A stretch of 64,000 bases of DNA from Alistipes sp. (GCA_017936685.1 JAGBFA010000015.1:207466-271465), one strand, 5' to 3'; numbered from the stretch's first letter, positions 47,862 through 57,334 are shown. Numbers and translations are program-made. The notes: a model not told the origin generated them from the letters alone.

Positions 47862-49094
47862 ATGGGGTTATATAATATAGGCATAGCCTTATACGATTTT
47901 GCCATAGGCATAGCCGCCCGCCGCAACCCGAAAGCCCGACAGTGGAAAGAGGGTCGACGCGGCATATTCGACAAGATGCAGCGCGCCATCGCGCCCGACG
48001 ACAGAGTGATATGGGTGCACTCGGCCTCGCTCGGCGAGTTCGAACAGGGGCGGCCGATCATAGAAAAGATCAAGGAGCAGTACCCCGGCTACAAGATACT
48101 GCTCACGTTCTTCTCTCCGTCGGGATACGAGATCCGCAAGAACTACCCCAAGGCCGACTATATCTTCTATCTGCCGTCGGACAAGCCAGCCAACGTGCGC
48201 CGTTTCTTAGACATAGCCCACCCCGAGGCTGCAATATTCATCAAATACGAGTTCTGGCTCAACTACCTCGGCGAGCTTCGCAAACGCAAGATACCTACAT
48301 ACATAGTATCGGCCATCTTCCGCCGCCGCTCGGTCTTCTTCCGCTTCTACGGCGGAGCATGGCGCAAGGCTCTGGGAACGTTCTCCACGCTCTTCGTGCA
48401 GAACGAAGAGTCGAAGCAGCTGCTCGCATCGATCGGCCGCAACAACGTGGTGGTGGCAGGCGATACGCGTTTCGACCGCGTGGCAGCCATAGCGCGCGCC
48501 GCCAAGCGCATTCCGCTGATCGAGGCCTTCAAGGGCGAATCGCGGCTGTTCGTGGCCGGCTCGACATGGGGTCCCGACGAGGAGCTGTTGCAGCGGCTGA
48601 TCAACGACAACCCCGGCATACGCTTCGTCGTCGCACCGCACGAGATGGACGAGCAGCGCATACGCCGCATAATAGACAACACCACTGGCGGTGCCGTCCG
48701 CTATACGCAATGCGACGAGACGACCGACTTTACCGATGTGCAGGTGCTCATACTCGACACCGTCGGCATATTGTCGTCGGTCTACGGCTACGCCTCGTGG
48801 AGCTATATCGGCGGAGGATTCGGCGTGGGCATACACAACACGCTCGAAGCCGCAACGTTCGGCCTGCCCATGGCATTCGGTCCCAACTACGCCAAGTTCA
48901 AGGAGGCACGCGACATGATCGCTCTCGGTGCCGCCCGCAGCATCTCGTCGGCCGACGAGCTGGAAGCATGGTTCGCTCCGCTGCGCGACGACGAGACGAA
49001 GCGTCTGCGCGTCAGCCGTCTTGCCGCCGACTACACCCTGAGTAACTGCGGTGCCACCGACATGATCGTCGAAGCCGTCTTCAAAGACAAATAA
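47862..49094 (+). CDS. waaA: 3-deoxy-D-manno-octulosonic acid (Kdo) transferase
   Basis: WaaA (KdtA) adds Kdo to lipid A precursor on the inner face of the inner membrane. The 410-residue GT30-type protein has an N-terminal membrane-anchoring segment (LYNIGIALYDFAIGIA), the acceptor motif VIWVHSASLGEFEQGRPIIEKI with its conserved glutamate, FFSPSGYE, FIKYEFWLNYL and the donor-domain WSYIGGGFGVGIHNTLEAATFGLPMAFGPN. It stands alone between repeat blocks and is expressed from a promoter abutting a family B element. Confidence 0.95.
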   Translation: MGLYNIGIALYDFAIGIAARRNPKARQWKEGRRGIFDKMQRAIAPDDRVIWVHSASLGEFEQGRPIIEKIKEQYPGYKILLTFFSPSGYEIRKNYPKADYIFYLPSDKPANVRRFLDIAHPEAAIFIKYEFWLNYLGELRKRKIPTYIVSAIFRRRSVFFRFYGGAWRKALGTFSTLFVQNEESKQLLASIGRNNVVVAGDTRFDRVAAIARAAKRIPLIEAFKGESRLFVAGSTWGPDEELLQRLINDNPGIRFVVAPHEMDEQRIRRIIDNTTGGAVRYTQCDETTDFTDVQVLILDTVGILSSVYGYASWSYIGGGFGVGIHNTLEAATFGLPMAFGPNYAKFKEARDMIALGAARSISSADELEAWFAPLRDDETKRLRVSRLAADYTLSNCGATDMIVEAVFKDK

Positions 49095-49101
49095 ACGCGC
49101 A

Positions 49102-49472
49102 CAGATTCTTCGCTCACGCTCAGAATGACCAAACCAACGTGTCATGCTGAACGCCAGTGAAGCATCTGGTTGGGAAGGGGTAGGCATTGCCACGCTGTCA
49201 CTCCGAGGGAGGGCATTGCCCGACCGTGGGAGTCTCACCAACCAAACTGTCACTCCGAGGAGCCGCAGGCGACGTGGGAGTCTCGCCGCCGGGAGTGCCC
49301 ATGTCGTCCCAAACAGAGATTCTCACGTCGCGATTTACAATCGCTCCTCAGAATGACCAATGTGTCATGTTGAGCGGAGCGAAATATCTGGTTGGGGTAG
49401 ACAAGGCATATCGTCCTCGCATATCGTCCACAACCGGATTCTTCACTACGCGCTGCTCCGTTCAGAATGACA
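49102..49472. repeat. Family A repeat, block 5
   Basis: Right arm at 49102-49129, a left arm TGTCATGCTGAACGCC... near 49141, two left arms of the TGTCACTCCGAGG type near 49197 and 49248, right arms near 49316-49357 and 49430-49472. It fills most of the gap between waaA and the kinase operon. There is no family B copy here. Confidence 0.7.
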
Positions 49473-49505
49473 CGTCAAAACAAATCGGCAGACCATATAA
49501 TAGAT

Positions 49506-49541
49506 AAGCGGCAACAGACCATCAAAAATCTGTTGCCGCTT
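49506..49541 (-). terminator. Terminator of the kinase-caspase operon
   Basis: A 13-bp perfect stem (49506-49518 with 49529-49541) lies about 30 bases after the last kinase gene. Confidence 0.7.
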
Positions 49542-49572
49542 CCAAATTTACAGGCTATCGTTCGCTTCGCTA

Positions 49573-51924
49573 CTAATTTGAGACAGGGCGGACACTTTGC
49601 CCAAAGGAACGAAAACTATAATCAACAACATCGTAACCGACGTCACAGAAGAAGAGATAGCACGCACGCTGCGAATCGCCCCCGGAGGGCGTGGAACTCC
49701 AATAGTCACCGTACACCCCGACATCAAGCAGTGACGACCCATCTTTTATACCCGCAGCCGGCAAAAATATAGAGTTGCCATTAGTTTTGCTTGTTACCTT
49801 GTAGCCGTTATGACCGCCTTGACTTGTCCATGTCCATGTACATTTATTGACAAGTTCCTGCATCTCCGCTTTCGTCGGCATACGCCACGATCCGCCCCAA
49901 TTAACACGGGCTGCATCATAACTATAATCACCTGAAATATCGCGCATATTCCGTTCCCACGTTTTACAATTTTCATCAAAAAACTCCGACTTAGTATTTG
50001 TTTCGCCCCACGCATAGTAATTGCCGTAAGCAGAGGGTGTCGACGCGCCCACATTGCATGTTGCCCACTTGACACTCAGGCCTAAGTCGACCCACTCATG
50101 CCCCGCGATAGTGCCGGTCAGGGCTTTTTGGTTAGTTGTAGTCACCTGCTGCTGAGTCGGAGACGAGGTTTGTGCAGGCTTCGATGCCGGCTGCTTCGGA
50201 GTAGAATCGACAGCACTTTGCACAGGAGCCTTTGACGATGCTGTCGTATTATCTTTCGCATTGGGATCAAAGACAGGACGGATATATTGGTCACAATCAC
50301 GCATATCATAGTCCACAAGGTAACTATTGAAAAAATAAAAACCATAAGCACAACTCGTATCGCTCTCATGCGGAGTGGAGCTCCAATAGTATCCATCTCC
50401 ATCGTCCAAATGATCGCGATGCGAGGTGAGGAATATGGAGTTGCCATTTATCTTGCTCGTAAACTTTAACCCTCTATAATAACCATCTACAATCACAAAC
50501 TCCCAAGTAGAGTTATCACGAAGTTCCTCCATCTCAGCTTTCGTTGGCATACGCCACTGACCGCCCCAGTTGGCACGGGCAGCATCGTATTTGGGATTGC
50601 CCGCAATGTCACCAATGCTTTTATTATTGGTCTTGCTATTCTCCTCAGTGTACTCCGACTTAGTGGTCGTTTCACCCCATGCGAAGTAGTCGCCGAAGTC
50701 CGAAGGTGACGTAGCACCCACGTTGTATGTAGCCCACATAACACTTAGTCCCATATCGACATAATCGTGTCCGTCGATACTGCCCGTGGCAGGAGACACC
50801 GATATCAGTTCGTGTGTATCGTTCGAGCTTATTACGCGGAGCATGACAAAACCTATGACGGCAAAGATTGCAATGCAGGCCGCAGCTGTCAGCCACTTGT
50901 GGCGGCCGAAGAACGAACGTTTCGGTTCGGACGGCAAGACCGATTTATAGGTCTTGGCAGCAGGCTGCGGTTTGGGTTGCGGAGTCGATTGATGCGGAGC
51001 TTGCTGCGAGGCCGTGACAACGGTCGCATCGTCGTCGAAGACTGTTTCGTCAGATGCGGCCGCAGTTGACGCATCAAGAAGCGCAAGGAAGGCATCGATG
51101 GTCTGAGGACGGTCGTTCTTCCTAATTTGCATGGCGGCCGAGATCGCACGGCGGGTAGGCTCCGAGATTGTCTCCGGCAGCGGATCGAGCTCCTCGCCGC
51201 TGGCAAGCACATTTGCGCTAAGGGGCGTGATCCCCGTAAGCAGTTTATATAGCGTAGCACCAAGCGCGTAGATATCAGTGGCGGGCAGGAACTTGACAAC
51301 GTCGTTGCCCATCTGCTCCAACGGGGCGTAGCCCGGGGTCTTGCCCATAAGCGTAGAGGTGTTCTCGCCAGCCTCCTCGTCGTATTGTTTCGAGGCTCCG
51401 AAGTCGATCAAGATGGCATTGTCGTCCGAATCAATCATGATATTGCCGGGCTTGATGTCAAGGTGCAGGCGGTTGTGGTCGTGCACGTAGCGCAGTGCTT
51501 CGGCAACCTGACGGATATAGCGCACGGCACGCGCCTCAGGCATGGCCCCGTCACGCTTGACAATCTCGCCGAGCGAGAGGCCGTCGACGTAGTCCATAAC
51601 GTAGTAGGCAGTGCCGTTCTCCTCGAAGACGTCCGACACGCGGACGATACCCGGGTGTTTGAGTTTGTAGAGGGCACGTGCCTCGTCGGCGAACTTACGG
51701 CGCAGTTTGTCGACCAAAGCACGTTTGCCGACGGTGCCGACGGTGATATGTGCCGTGGTCTCGTCGCGATTGCAGAAGTCCTTGACAAAGAACTCCTTGA
51801 TAGCCACGCGCTCCTCCATATTGACATGGATAGCTTCGTAGGTGCAGCCGAAGCCGCCGCTGCTGATAAAACGTACTATTCTATATTTCCCTCCTTGAAG
51901 GAGGGTATCTACCGGTAGGGTCAT
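49573..51924 (-). CDS. Membrane Ser/Thr kinase with two FISUMP domains (kinase 1)
   Basis: The 783-residue protein has a Hanks-type kinase domain (about 13-285): glycine loop SSGGFGCTY, Lys43 in VAIKEFF, catalytic HLDIKPGN (154-161), DFG at 174-176 and APLEQ at 200-204. HLD in place of HRD marks it as a non-RD kinase. A polar linker, a basic patch (KRSFFGRHK) and one membrane helix (about 343-363) follow, then two FISUMP (Fib_succ_major) domains (about 381-550 and 605-783), each with GHDYVDLGLSV-type start, WRMPTKAEM and a variable WSS...RPV end. The basic patch predicts kinase inside and FISUMP outside. It is last in a six-gene operon; kinase 2 ends 48 bases upstream. Confidence 0.88.
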   Translation of the reverse strand: MTLPVDTLLQGGKYRIVRFISSGGFGCTYEAIHVNMEERVAIKEFFVKDFCNRDETTAHITVGTVGKRALVDKLRRKFADEARALYKLKHPGIVRVSDVFEENGTAYYVMDYVDGLSLGEIVKRDGAMPEARAVRYIRQVAEALRYVHDHNRLHLDIKPGNIMIDSDDNAILIDFGASKQYDEEAGENTSTLMGKTPGYAPLEQMGNDVVKFLPATDIYALGATLYKLLTGITPLSANVLASGEELDPLPETISEPTRRAISAAMQIRKNDRPQTIDAFLALLDASTAAASDETVFDDDATVVTASQQAPHQSTPQPKPQPAAKTYKSVLPSEPKRSFFGRHKWLTAAACIAIFAVIGFVMLRVISSNDTHELISVSPATGSIDGHDYVDMGLSVMWATYNVGATSPSDFGDYFAWGETTTKSEYTEENSKTNNKSIGDIAGNPKYDAARANWGGQWRMPTKAEMEELRDNSTWEFVIVDGYYRGLKFTSKINGNSIFLTSHRDHLDDGDGYYWSSTPHESDTSCAYGFYFFNSYLVDYDMRDCDQYIRPVFDPNAKDNTTASSKAPVQSAVDSTPKQPASKPAQTSSPTQQQVTTTNQKALTGTIAGHEWVDLGLSVKWATCNVGASTPSAYGNYYAWGETNTKSEFFDENCKTWERNMRDISGDYSYDAARVNWGGSWRMPTKAEMQELVNKCTWTWTSQGGHNGYKVTSKTNGNSIFLPAAGIKDGSSLLDVGVYGDYWSSTPSGGDSQRACYLFFCDVGYDVVDYSFRSFGQSVRPVSN

Positions 51925-51972
51925 AGTAATTTATAATTATATTTTAATTTTCCGATCGGATATGCTCCGCTG

Positions 51973-53448
51973 CTATTCCGAAACAGGCCGGACACTTTGC
52001 CCATAGTAGCGATAGCTCCAACTCACATAGTGAATACCGCTATGGAAACTAAGGTAACATGAACTCTGAATAGATTTCTCGTAAGGCATAGAACACCAAT
52101 AATAGCCACACTTTCCAGAAACATTGAGCGAGGATCCGTATTTATAGCCCGCAGCCGGAATAAAGATAGAGTTACAATTGATTTTACTTGTAACCCGGTA
52201 ACCATTACGACCCTCTTGACTCGTCCATATCCATGTGCATTTGTCTATAAGCTCCTGCATTTCCGCTTTTGTGGGCATACGCCATGACCCGCCCCAGTTG
52301 GCTCGGGCGGCATCGTATTTGGGATTGCCCGCAATATCGCCGATAGTTTGATTATAGGCAGTACTGTTCTCATCATTATATTTCAACTTGACCGCCATCT
52401 CGCCCCATGCGTAGTAATTACCGTAGTCCGACGGTGACGACGCGCCTACATTGCATGTCGCCCACTTGACGCTCAGGCCTAAATCGACATAATCATGGCC
52501 ATTGTACATTCTTTGCGACATAAAACTATCCGCCAACACAGTCACCTCGTCATTTATAACAGTCTTATCCAACTCTACGGCAGATGTAGCTGATGTATCG
52601 AGAAGCGAAAGGAAAGCATCGATGGTCTGCGGACGGTCGTTCTTCCTGATTTGCATGGCAGCCGAGATCGCACGGCGGGTAGGCTCCGAGATTGTCTCCG
52701 GCAGAGGATCAAGCTCCTCGCCGCTGGCAAGCAGATTAGCCTCCGGCGGCGTGACACCCGTAAGCAGCTTGTAGAGCGTAGCTCCGAGGGCGTAAATATC
52801 GGTAGCAGGCATGAACTTCATCACATTATTGCCCATCTGCTCCAACGGGGCGTAGCCCGGGGTTTTGCCCATAAGCGTAGAGGTGTTCTCACCGGCCTCC
52901 TCGTCGTATTGTTTCGAAGCTCCGAAATCGATCAAGACGGCATTGTCGTCCGCATCGACCATGATGTTGCCGGGCTTGATGTCAAGGTGCAGACGGTTAT
53001 GGTTGTGCACATAGCGCAGTGCTTCGGCAACCTGACGGATATAGCGCACGGCACGCACCTCGGGCATAGCCCCGTCGCGCTTGACAATCTCTCCTAATGA
53101 AAGGCCGTCGACATAGTCCATAACGTAGTAGGCCGTGCCATTCTCCTCGAAGACGTCCGACACGCGGACGATGCCCGGGTGTTTGAGTTTGTAGAGGGCA
53201 CGTGCCTCGTCGGCGAACTTACGGCGCAGCTTGTCGACCAAAGCGCGTTTGCCGACAGTGCCCACGGTAATATGTGCCGTGGTCTCGTCGCGATTGCAGA
53301 AGTCCTTGACAAAGAACTCTTTGATAGCCACACGCTCCTCCATATTGACATGGATAGCTTCGTAGGTGCAGCCGAAACCGCCGCTGCTGATAAAGCGGAC
53401 TATTCTGTATTTCCCTCCTTGAAGAAGGGTGTCTACCGGTAGGGTCAT
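51973..53448 (-). CDS. Ser/Thr kinase with one FISUMP domain and no membrane helix (kinase 2)
   Basis: The 491-residue protein has a kinase domain nearly identical to kinase 1 (Lys43, HLDIKPGN, DFGASKQY, APLEQ), but after about residue 285 a short linker leads straight into a single FISUMP domain (about 319-491: NGHDYVDLGLSVKWATCN, WRMPTKAEM, GQSVRPVSE). No hydrophobic helix is present, so both domains should be cytoplasmic unless exported by another route. The FISUMP tail (SIQSSCYLSFHSGIHYVSWS) differs from all other copies. It follows the PP2C gene by 26 bases. Confidence 0.86.
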   Translation of the reverse strand: MTLPVDTLLQGGKYRIVRFISSGGFGCTYEAIHVNMEERVAIKEFFVKDFCNRDETTAHITVGTVGKRALVDKLRRKFADEARALYKLKHPGIVRVSDVFEENGTAYYVMDYVDGLSLGEIVKRDGAMPEVRAVRYIRQVAEALRYVHNHNRLHLDIKPGNIMVDADDNAVLIDFGASKQYDEEAGENTSTLMGKTPGYAPLEQMGNNVMKFMPATDIYALGATLYKLLTGVTPPEANLLASGEELDPLPETISEPTRRAISAAMQIRKNDRPQTIDAFLSLLDTSATSAVELDKTVINDEVTVLADSFMSQRMYNGHDYVDLGLSVKWATCNVGASSPSDYGNYYAWGEMAVKLKYNDENSTAYNQTIGDIAGNPKYDAARANWGGSWRMPTKAEMQELIDKCTWIWTSQEGRNGYRVTSKINCNSIFIPAAGYKYGSSLNVSGKCGYYWCSMPYEKSIQSSCYLSFHSGIHYVSWSYRYYGQSVRPVSE

Positions 53449-53474
53449 AATGTTTGGATTAGCAGGCGTTACAG

Positions 53475-54950
53475 TTATTTTTTCGTAATATTTTCATGCA
53501 ATCTCTGGCTGTCGCTGTCGACAACATCGCTGCCGTCATCGTCGGAGCTTCGCTGTGATTGCACCACCTCCTCGGCCGCGGCCCTTTGCGAGTCGTTAAG
53601 CACTACGCCCGATTGCGCCGGCTGCTGCACGGCAGGGGTTTGAGCGGTCTGCGACTGCGGTTCCGGCTGCGACTGCGGCTCGGAGTCAGAATCGTGCTCC
53701 TGAGTCGTTGCTGACGGCGTCTCATTGTCCTGCGCAGGCTGTGTCTCTTGTGCAGGGGCAGGTTGTCCGGCGGCAGGCGGTGTTTGCCCTGCGGCAGGAC
53801 TGGCCGGAGCGGAGCCATGACGTACAGAGCCGGGATCCGTCTTAGGCGACGGGGGCGTGGCAGGAGTCTGCCCGGCCTCGGTCTTCGCGGTCGCAGCTGA
53901 TTCGCCGGGACGTATGTAGAGATAATATCCGACCGACACTATCGCAGCAACCGCAACGGCTACCAGCATCGGCACCAACAGACGACGAGAGCTCTTGCGC
54001 CGCAAATCGTCCGAACCGCCGGCAGCAGAGCCTGACTGGCGTTGTCCGATGTTGCGCGCACGGTCATCGGCACGAACACTGCGGACGCTGCCCGTACCCT
54101 CCTCTACCTGTGCCATAAGAGGCTCCACGGCAGCAGCCCGTCGTCCGGCCGAAGCAGGGACATCGACCGGCAGCGGATCGACGACATCGGTGATATACAC
54201 CAGTATGGCCGAGTGATTATCGTGATTCTCGCGAGTGACCTTGATAAGCATATCGACCTTGTTGGCCGCATCGCCGCCCTTGGCCGAAAAGATATACTTC
54301 AAGTTGTCGTCCTCCATCTGCTCCAATATACCGTCGGAGCAGAGCATGAAGTAATCGCCCGGACGAATATCATGCGTATGATATATGTCGGCCTTGGGGC
54401 GACGCTCCATACCGGGCTGCATGGCGCGTGTGATGATGTTTTTCTGCTTGGATACCTTGGCCTCCTCGCGCGTAAGCTCCCCCACTCTGACCAGATCGTT
54501 GACCAGCGAGTGATCCTCGGTCTGGAACAGGATAGCGGTATCGTCGACACCACGCCCCGGACGGATATGATAGACGCGGCTGTCGCCGATATGCGCTATC
54601 GTCGCGCCGCGGTCGTGCAGTTTGAGGAATGTCAGCGTCGTACCCATCTTCTTGGCCGCGCCGTTGTCGTGCTCGTCCAGAGCATCGAACGCATCGGCAA
54701 GCCCTGCGCGGAAGTCATCGTCGGTGAAGCCGCCCTCGACCGAAGTGCAGCGCGACAATATCGATGCACCCATAGCCTCGCACACCGTCCGGCTCGCCAC
54801 CTCGCCGGCGGAGTGTCCGCCCATGCCGTCGCAAAGGATAAAGAGACGGTCCTCGGCCGCAGCCTTGCCATAAGCGGGAAACATCGAGTCCTCCTGCTTC
54901 TCGCGAGGTCCCTGCTCCCAAATGCCATATACATTCAACTTATATTTCAT
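53475..54950 (-). CDS. PP2C-type Ser/Thr phosphatase with membrane anchor
   Basis: PP2C phosphatases reverse Hanks-kinase phosphorylation using two Mn or Mg ions. Residues about 1-257 contain QEDS (20-22 region), LCDGMGGHSAGE (40-50), AHIGDSRVY (119-127), LCSDGILEQ and the last metal site ENHDNHSAILV. A polar linker with a basic stretch (RRKSSRRLL) precedes one membrane helix (about 325-347). The C-terminal 140 residues are low-complexity Pro, Gln, Ala, Glu and Ser, predicted to lie outside the membrane. Placed between the FHA gene and kinases 2 and 1, it is the obvious antagonist of these kinases. Confidence 0.92.
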   Translation of the reverse strand: MKYKLNVYGIWEQGPREKQEDSMFPAYGKAAAEDRLFILCDGMGGHSAGEVASRTVCEAMGASILSRCTSVEGGFTDDDFRAGLADAFDALDEHDNGAAKKMGTTLTFLKLHDRGATIAHIGDSRVYHIRPGRGVDDTAILFQTEDHSLVNDLVRVGELTREEAKVSKQKNIITRAMQPGMERRPKADIYHTHDIRPGDYFMLCSDGILEQMEDDNLKYIFSAKGGDAANKVDMLIKVTRENHDNHSAILVYITDVVDPLPVDVPASAGRRAAAVEPLMAQVEEGTGSVRSVRADDRARNIGQRQSGSAAGGSDDLRRKSSRRLLVPMLVAVAVAAIVSVGYYLYIRPGESAATAKTEAGQTPATPPSPKTDPGSVRHGSAPASPAAGQTPPAAGQPAPAQETQPAQDNETPSATTQEHDSDSEPQSQPEPQSQTAQTPAVQQPAQSGVVLNDSQRAAAEEVVQSQRSSDDDGSDVVDSDSQRLHENITKK

Positions 54951-54970
54951 AGGTCATGATTTTTATTACA

Positions 54971-55579
54971 TCACATTGTATATTCACTCTCGTCGTATTT
55001 TCTCTCCCCGTCGTCGGGGATCTCGAACCGCAGCACCGCATCGGGCAGACGCAGAGTGTCGCCGTCGTGCAGCACCACACAATCGCCGTATTCCATGCGT
55101 TCGCCGTTGATGCGGGTGTCGTTGACGCGCGGCTTGTAGAGCGACGCATAGTGCACCATGCCCTTGCCCGGCACCTTTTTAACCTCGATCACCAGATGCT
55201 CGCGGCTCATGCGATTGCTCTCGGGCGTGGGTATGCGGAAATCGGCCGACGATGCCGACGACGCACGCCCTATGACATTCCTGCCGGTTTTCAGGCGAAA
55301 CGCAGGGACACTCGCCGACATCACACGCAACACGCCCGGTACAAGATTGGGACGGTCGCCCAAATCGGTCTCTTCGTCTGAATGATGACGAGTCTTTTCC
55401 TTGTCGGGATATTTCGTATGTTCGTGTGCCACGTCGACCACCTGCCGATAAGCCGCAAAAGCCGACGACTCCTTGCAAACGGGACAGGTGATGTTTTTAT
55501 TCTCTATACCCGGCTGCCGCTTAACCGCGAGAATCGCGCCGCAGCACGGACACTTTATCTTTATTGTTGTCTGTTCCAT
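54971..55579 (-). CDS. Zinc-ribbon/FHA domain protein
   Basis: FHA domains bind phosphothreonine. The start MEQTTIKIKCPCCG (ATG at 55579) gives a 202-residue protein with an N-terminal four-cysteine zinc ribbon (Cys10, 13, 32, 35) of the type with zinc-finger/thioredoxin-like cysteines, a polar linker rich in Lys, His and Asp, and an FHA domain from about 100: TGRNVIGRASS, SNRMSREHLVIEV, NDTRINGERMEYGD and LHDGDTLRLPDAVLRFEI. Key Gly-Arg, Ser-Arg-x-His and Asn-x-Thr-x-x-Asn residues are kept. It lies 20 bases before PP2C and 11 after the caspase, so it is the likely reader of the operon's kinases. Confidence 0.92.
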   Translation of the reverse strand: MEQTTIKIKCPCCGAILAVKRQPGIENKNITCPVCKESSAFAAYRQVVDVAHEHTKYPDKEKTRHHSDEETDLGDRPNLVPGVLRVMSASVPAFRLKTGRNVIGRASSASSADFRIPTPESNRMSREHLVIEVKKVPGKGMVHYASLYKPRVNDTRINGERMEYGDCVVLHDGDTLRLPDAVLRFEIPDDGERKYDESEYTM

Positions 55580-55590
55580 ATCGACTGTAT

Positions 55591-56331
55591 CTATTTTTTC
55601 CACTTCATCACCGGCATATTGTCGGAGAACTTGCCCCACATGACGGGGTGTTGTGCGCCGCCGGAGAGTTCGACCACATTGCGATGCACATAATCGAACA
55701 ACTCGCGCGCAGTGATTATGCGATCCTTGTTTTTGTCGGCTCCGCCGCGCAAGCCCTTTTGCAGGTAGGTCGTAAAGAAGCCGTTGGCCATGCCGGGACT
55801 CTCGATCGAACATTCGTTGCTGCGCGACGAGAGGAACAGCATGACGTTGGCCTTTCGCGCCGCCGACTGCTCCGACTGCGAGTTCATCGACGAGACATCG
55901 GTGCGCATCTTGCCCGCATAGCAGGCATCGGCGAAGATCATTTTGTTCTTGCAGCGGCTGCGCGCCATGGCCTTGCGTATATCCGTGTAGCTCAAATCGC
56001 CGTCATAGGCACAAAAGCCGCCCGGGTAGCCGTGACCGCTGTAAAAGAATACCACGATGTCGTCGGCCCCGGCCGCAGAGAACACGCGGTTCATGGCCGA
56101 CTTGATATGCGCCACTGTGGCATTGCTGTCGAGCAGCATGCAATATTGCAGGCCGGAGTTCTTGGAGTAGACCCACGTTATCGTCCGCGCATCTTTGGCG
56201 GGCAATGCCAGATCGCTGTCCGTGCCGGGATAGTCGGTGATGCCCACCGACACCAAATATACCTTAGCCGCGGCCGACAGCGATACCAACAGCATCGCTG
56301 CCGCCGCGAGAGCTGCTCTAAGCCAGGTCAT
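55591..56331 (-). CDS. Exported caspase-like (C14) peptidase
   Basis: The 246-residue product has a signal peptide or anchor (about 1-22, LAAAAMLLVSLSAAA) and a caspase fold: KVYLVSVGITDYPGTDSDLALPAKDAR, the catalytic histidine in VVFFYSGHGYPGG (His100) and the catalytic cysteine in KNKMIFADACYAGK (Cys137). The small-subunit region continues with VMLFLSSRSNECSIESPGMANGFFTTYLQKGL. The cleavage preference is not known; the S1 pocket cannot be judged from sequence alone. The ATG at 56331 overlaps the end of the upstream acidic-protein gene by 14 bases, suggesting coupling. Location is predicted to be periplasmic. Confidence 0.9.
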   Translation of the reverse strand: MTWLRAALAAAAMLLVSLSAAAKVYLVSVGITDYPGTDSDLALPAKDARTITWVYSKNSGLQYCMLLDSNATVAHIKSAMNRVFSAAGADDIVVFFYSGHGYPGGFCAYDGDLSYTDIRKAMARSRCKNKMIFADACYAGKMRTDVSSMNSQSEQSAARKANVMLFLSSRSNECSIESPGMANGFFTTYLQKGLRGGADKNKDRIITARELFDYVHRNVVELSGGAQHPVMWGKFSDNMPVMKWKK

Positions 56332-57334
56332 AGCCGTCGTTGATATAATCCGTCTCCGAGTCGTTCGAGGCATACATGTCGCCGCCGCCCGCTGCGGCAT
56401 TGGCGAACTCCTCGACCGAAATGCCCTGATCGGCTATGTCGAACACCTCGTTATCCGAAATCTCGCCGTTACCGTCGGCATCGACCATCATGTAGTCGAA
56501 ATGACCGCTGTCGGTGACATCGACCAGCACCACGTCCTGGCCGTCGACAGTCATGCCGCCGATGTTGACTCCCAAATCATCGTCATAAGTCACGCCTAAG
56601 ATCTCCACCTCGGGATCGGAATCGACCACAGCCACCTCGACATCGTCCGTGCCGGCGGTATCACCGCCCGACAGATCGGCAGTCTCCCCGACGGCAGAGT
56701 CGAGCTCGTCGACGCTGACCGCCTCGACATCATCGTCCGCCCCGGCGTTCTGCGCATAATCGTCTCCTTCGCCCGTGTCGGTCGACGCAACCTCCGGCTC
56801 CGCGGCCGACGCACCCGATGAGGTTGTCGTGTGATTGCTCCAACTGAAATGATCGTTATACTCGGCGCGCTCCTCGGCCGACATTGCGTTCCACTCGTCA
56901 GCCGTATATGTGCCGTAGACTCCGCCGTGCCACTCGAAAGCTCCGCCCGGGCCTACCTCGGCACGCGCTGCGGCAAAGGCCTCGGAGAACGACATGTCGT
57001 CGTTGACGCTCGTGGCCACCGACACCTCGTCGTCGGCCCACGCGGGCTGTGCCGAGTCGTTCGCGTCCTCGAATACCGAATCCTGCTCCGAAGGCACCTT
57101 CTCGTCGGCTATGGCCTTGTTGGTGGCAAACGATGCCACCGTGCCCAGCAGCATGCCCGTTCCCGCGCCGACCGAAGCCGCCTTCCATGCCGAGCCCTTT
57201 TTGGGCGCAGGTGCCGCAGCCTCATTCTCGGCCGCACGCTCCTCGGTTGCACCGGCCGCAGCCGCGCTCTCATTCACTCGCGTATCGTCGTAAACGGTGT
57301 TTTCATTGTCGTAAATAGTCTCTTCGTTTTTCAT
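56318..57334 (-). CDS. Acidic protein with glycine-rich hydrophobic segment and calcium-type loop (copy 1)
   Basis: I do not recognise a named family. The 338-residue product has a polar start, a glycine/alanine-rich hydrophobic segment at about 49-76 (ASVGAGTGMLLGTVASFATN), a long acidic and disordered stretch, then a compact end (about 245-320): TVDGQDVVLVDVTDSGHFDYM, the EF-hand-like loop DADGNGEISDNE, DIADQGISVEEF and the tail DYINDGYDLA. No classic signal peptide is present. A paralogue at 61442-62185 has the same order of parts. It is first in the operon that continues with the caspase, behind a promoter shared in sequence with that paralogue. Confidence 0.75.
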   Translation of the reverse strand: MKNEETIYDNENTVYDDTRVNESAAAAGATEERAAENEAAAPAPKKGSAWKAASVGAGTGMLLGTVASFATNKAIADEKVPSEQDSVFEDANDSAQPAWADDEVSVATSVNDDMSFSEAFAAARAEVGPGGAFEWHGGVYGTYTADEWNAMSAEERAEYNDHFSWSNHTTTSSGASAAEPEVASTDTGEGDDYAQNAGADDDVEAVSVDELDSAVGETADLSGGDTAGTDDVEVAVVDSDPEVEILGVTYDDDLGVNIGGMTVDGQDVVLVDVTDSGHFDYMMVDADGNGEISDNEVFDIADQGISVEEFANAAAGGGDMYASNDSETDYINDGYDLA

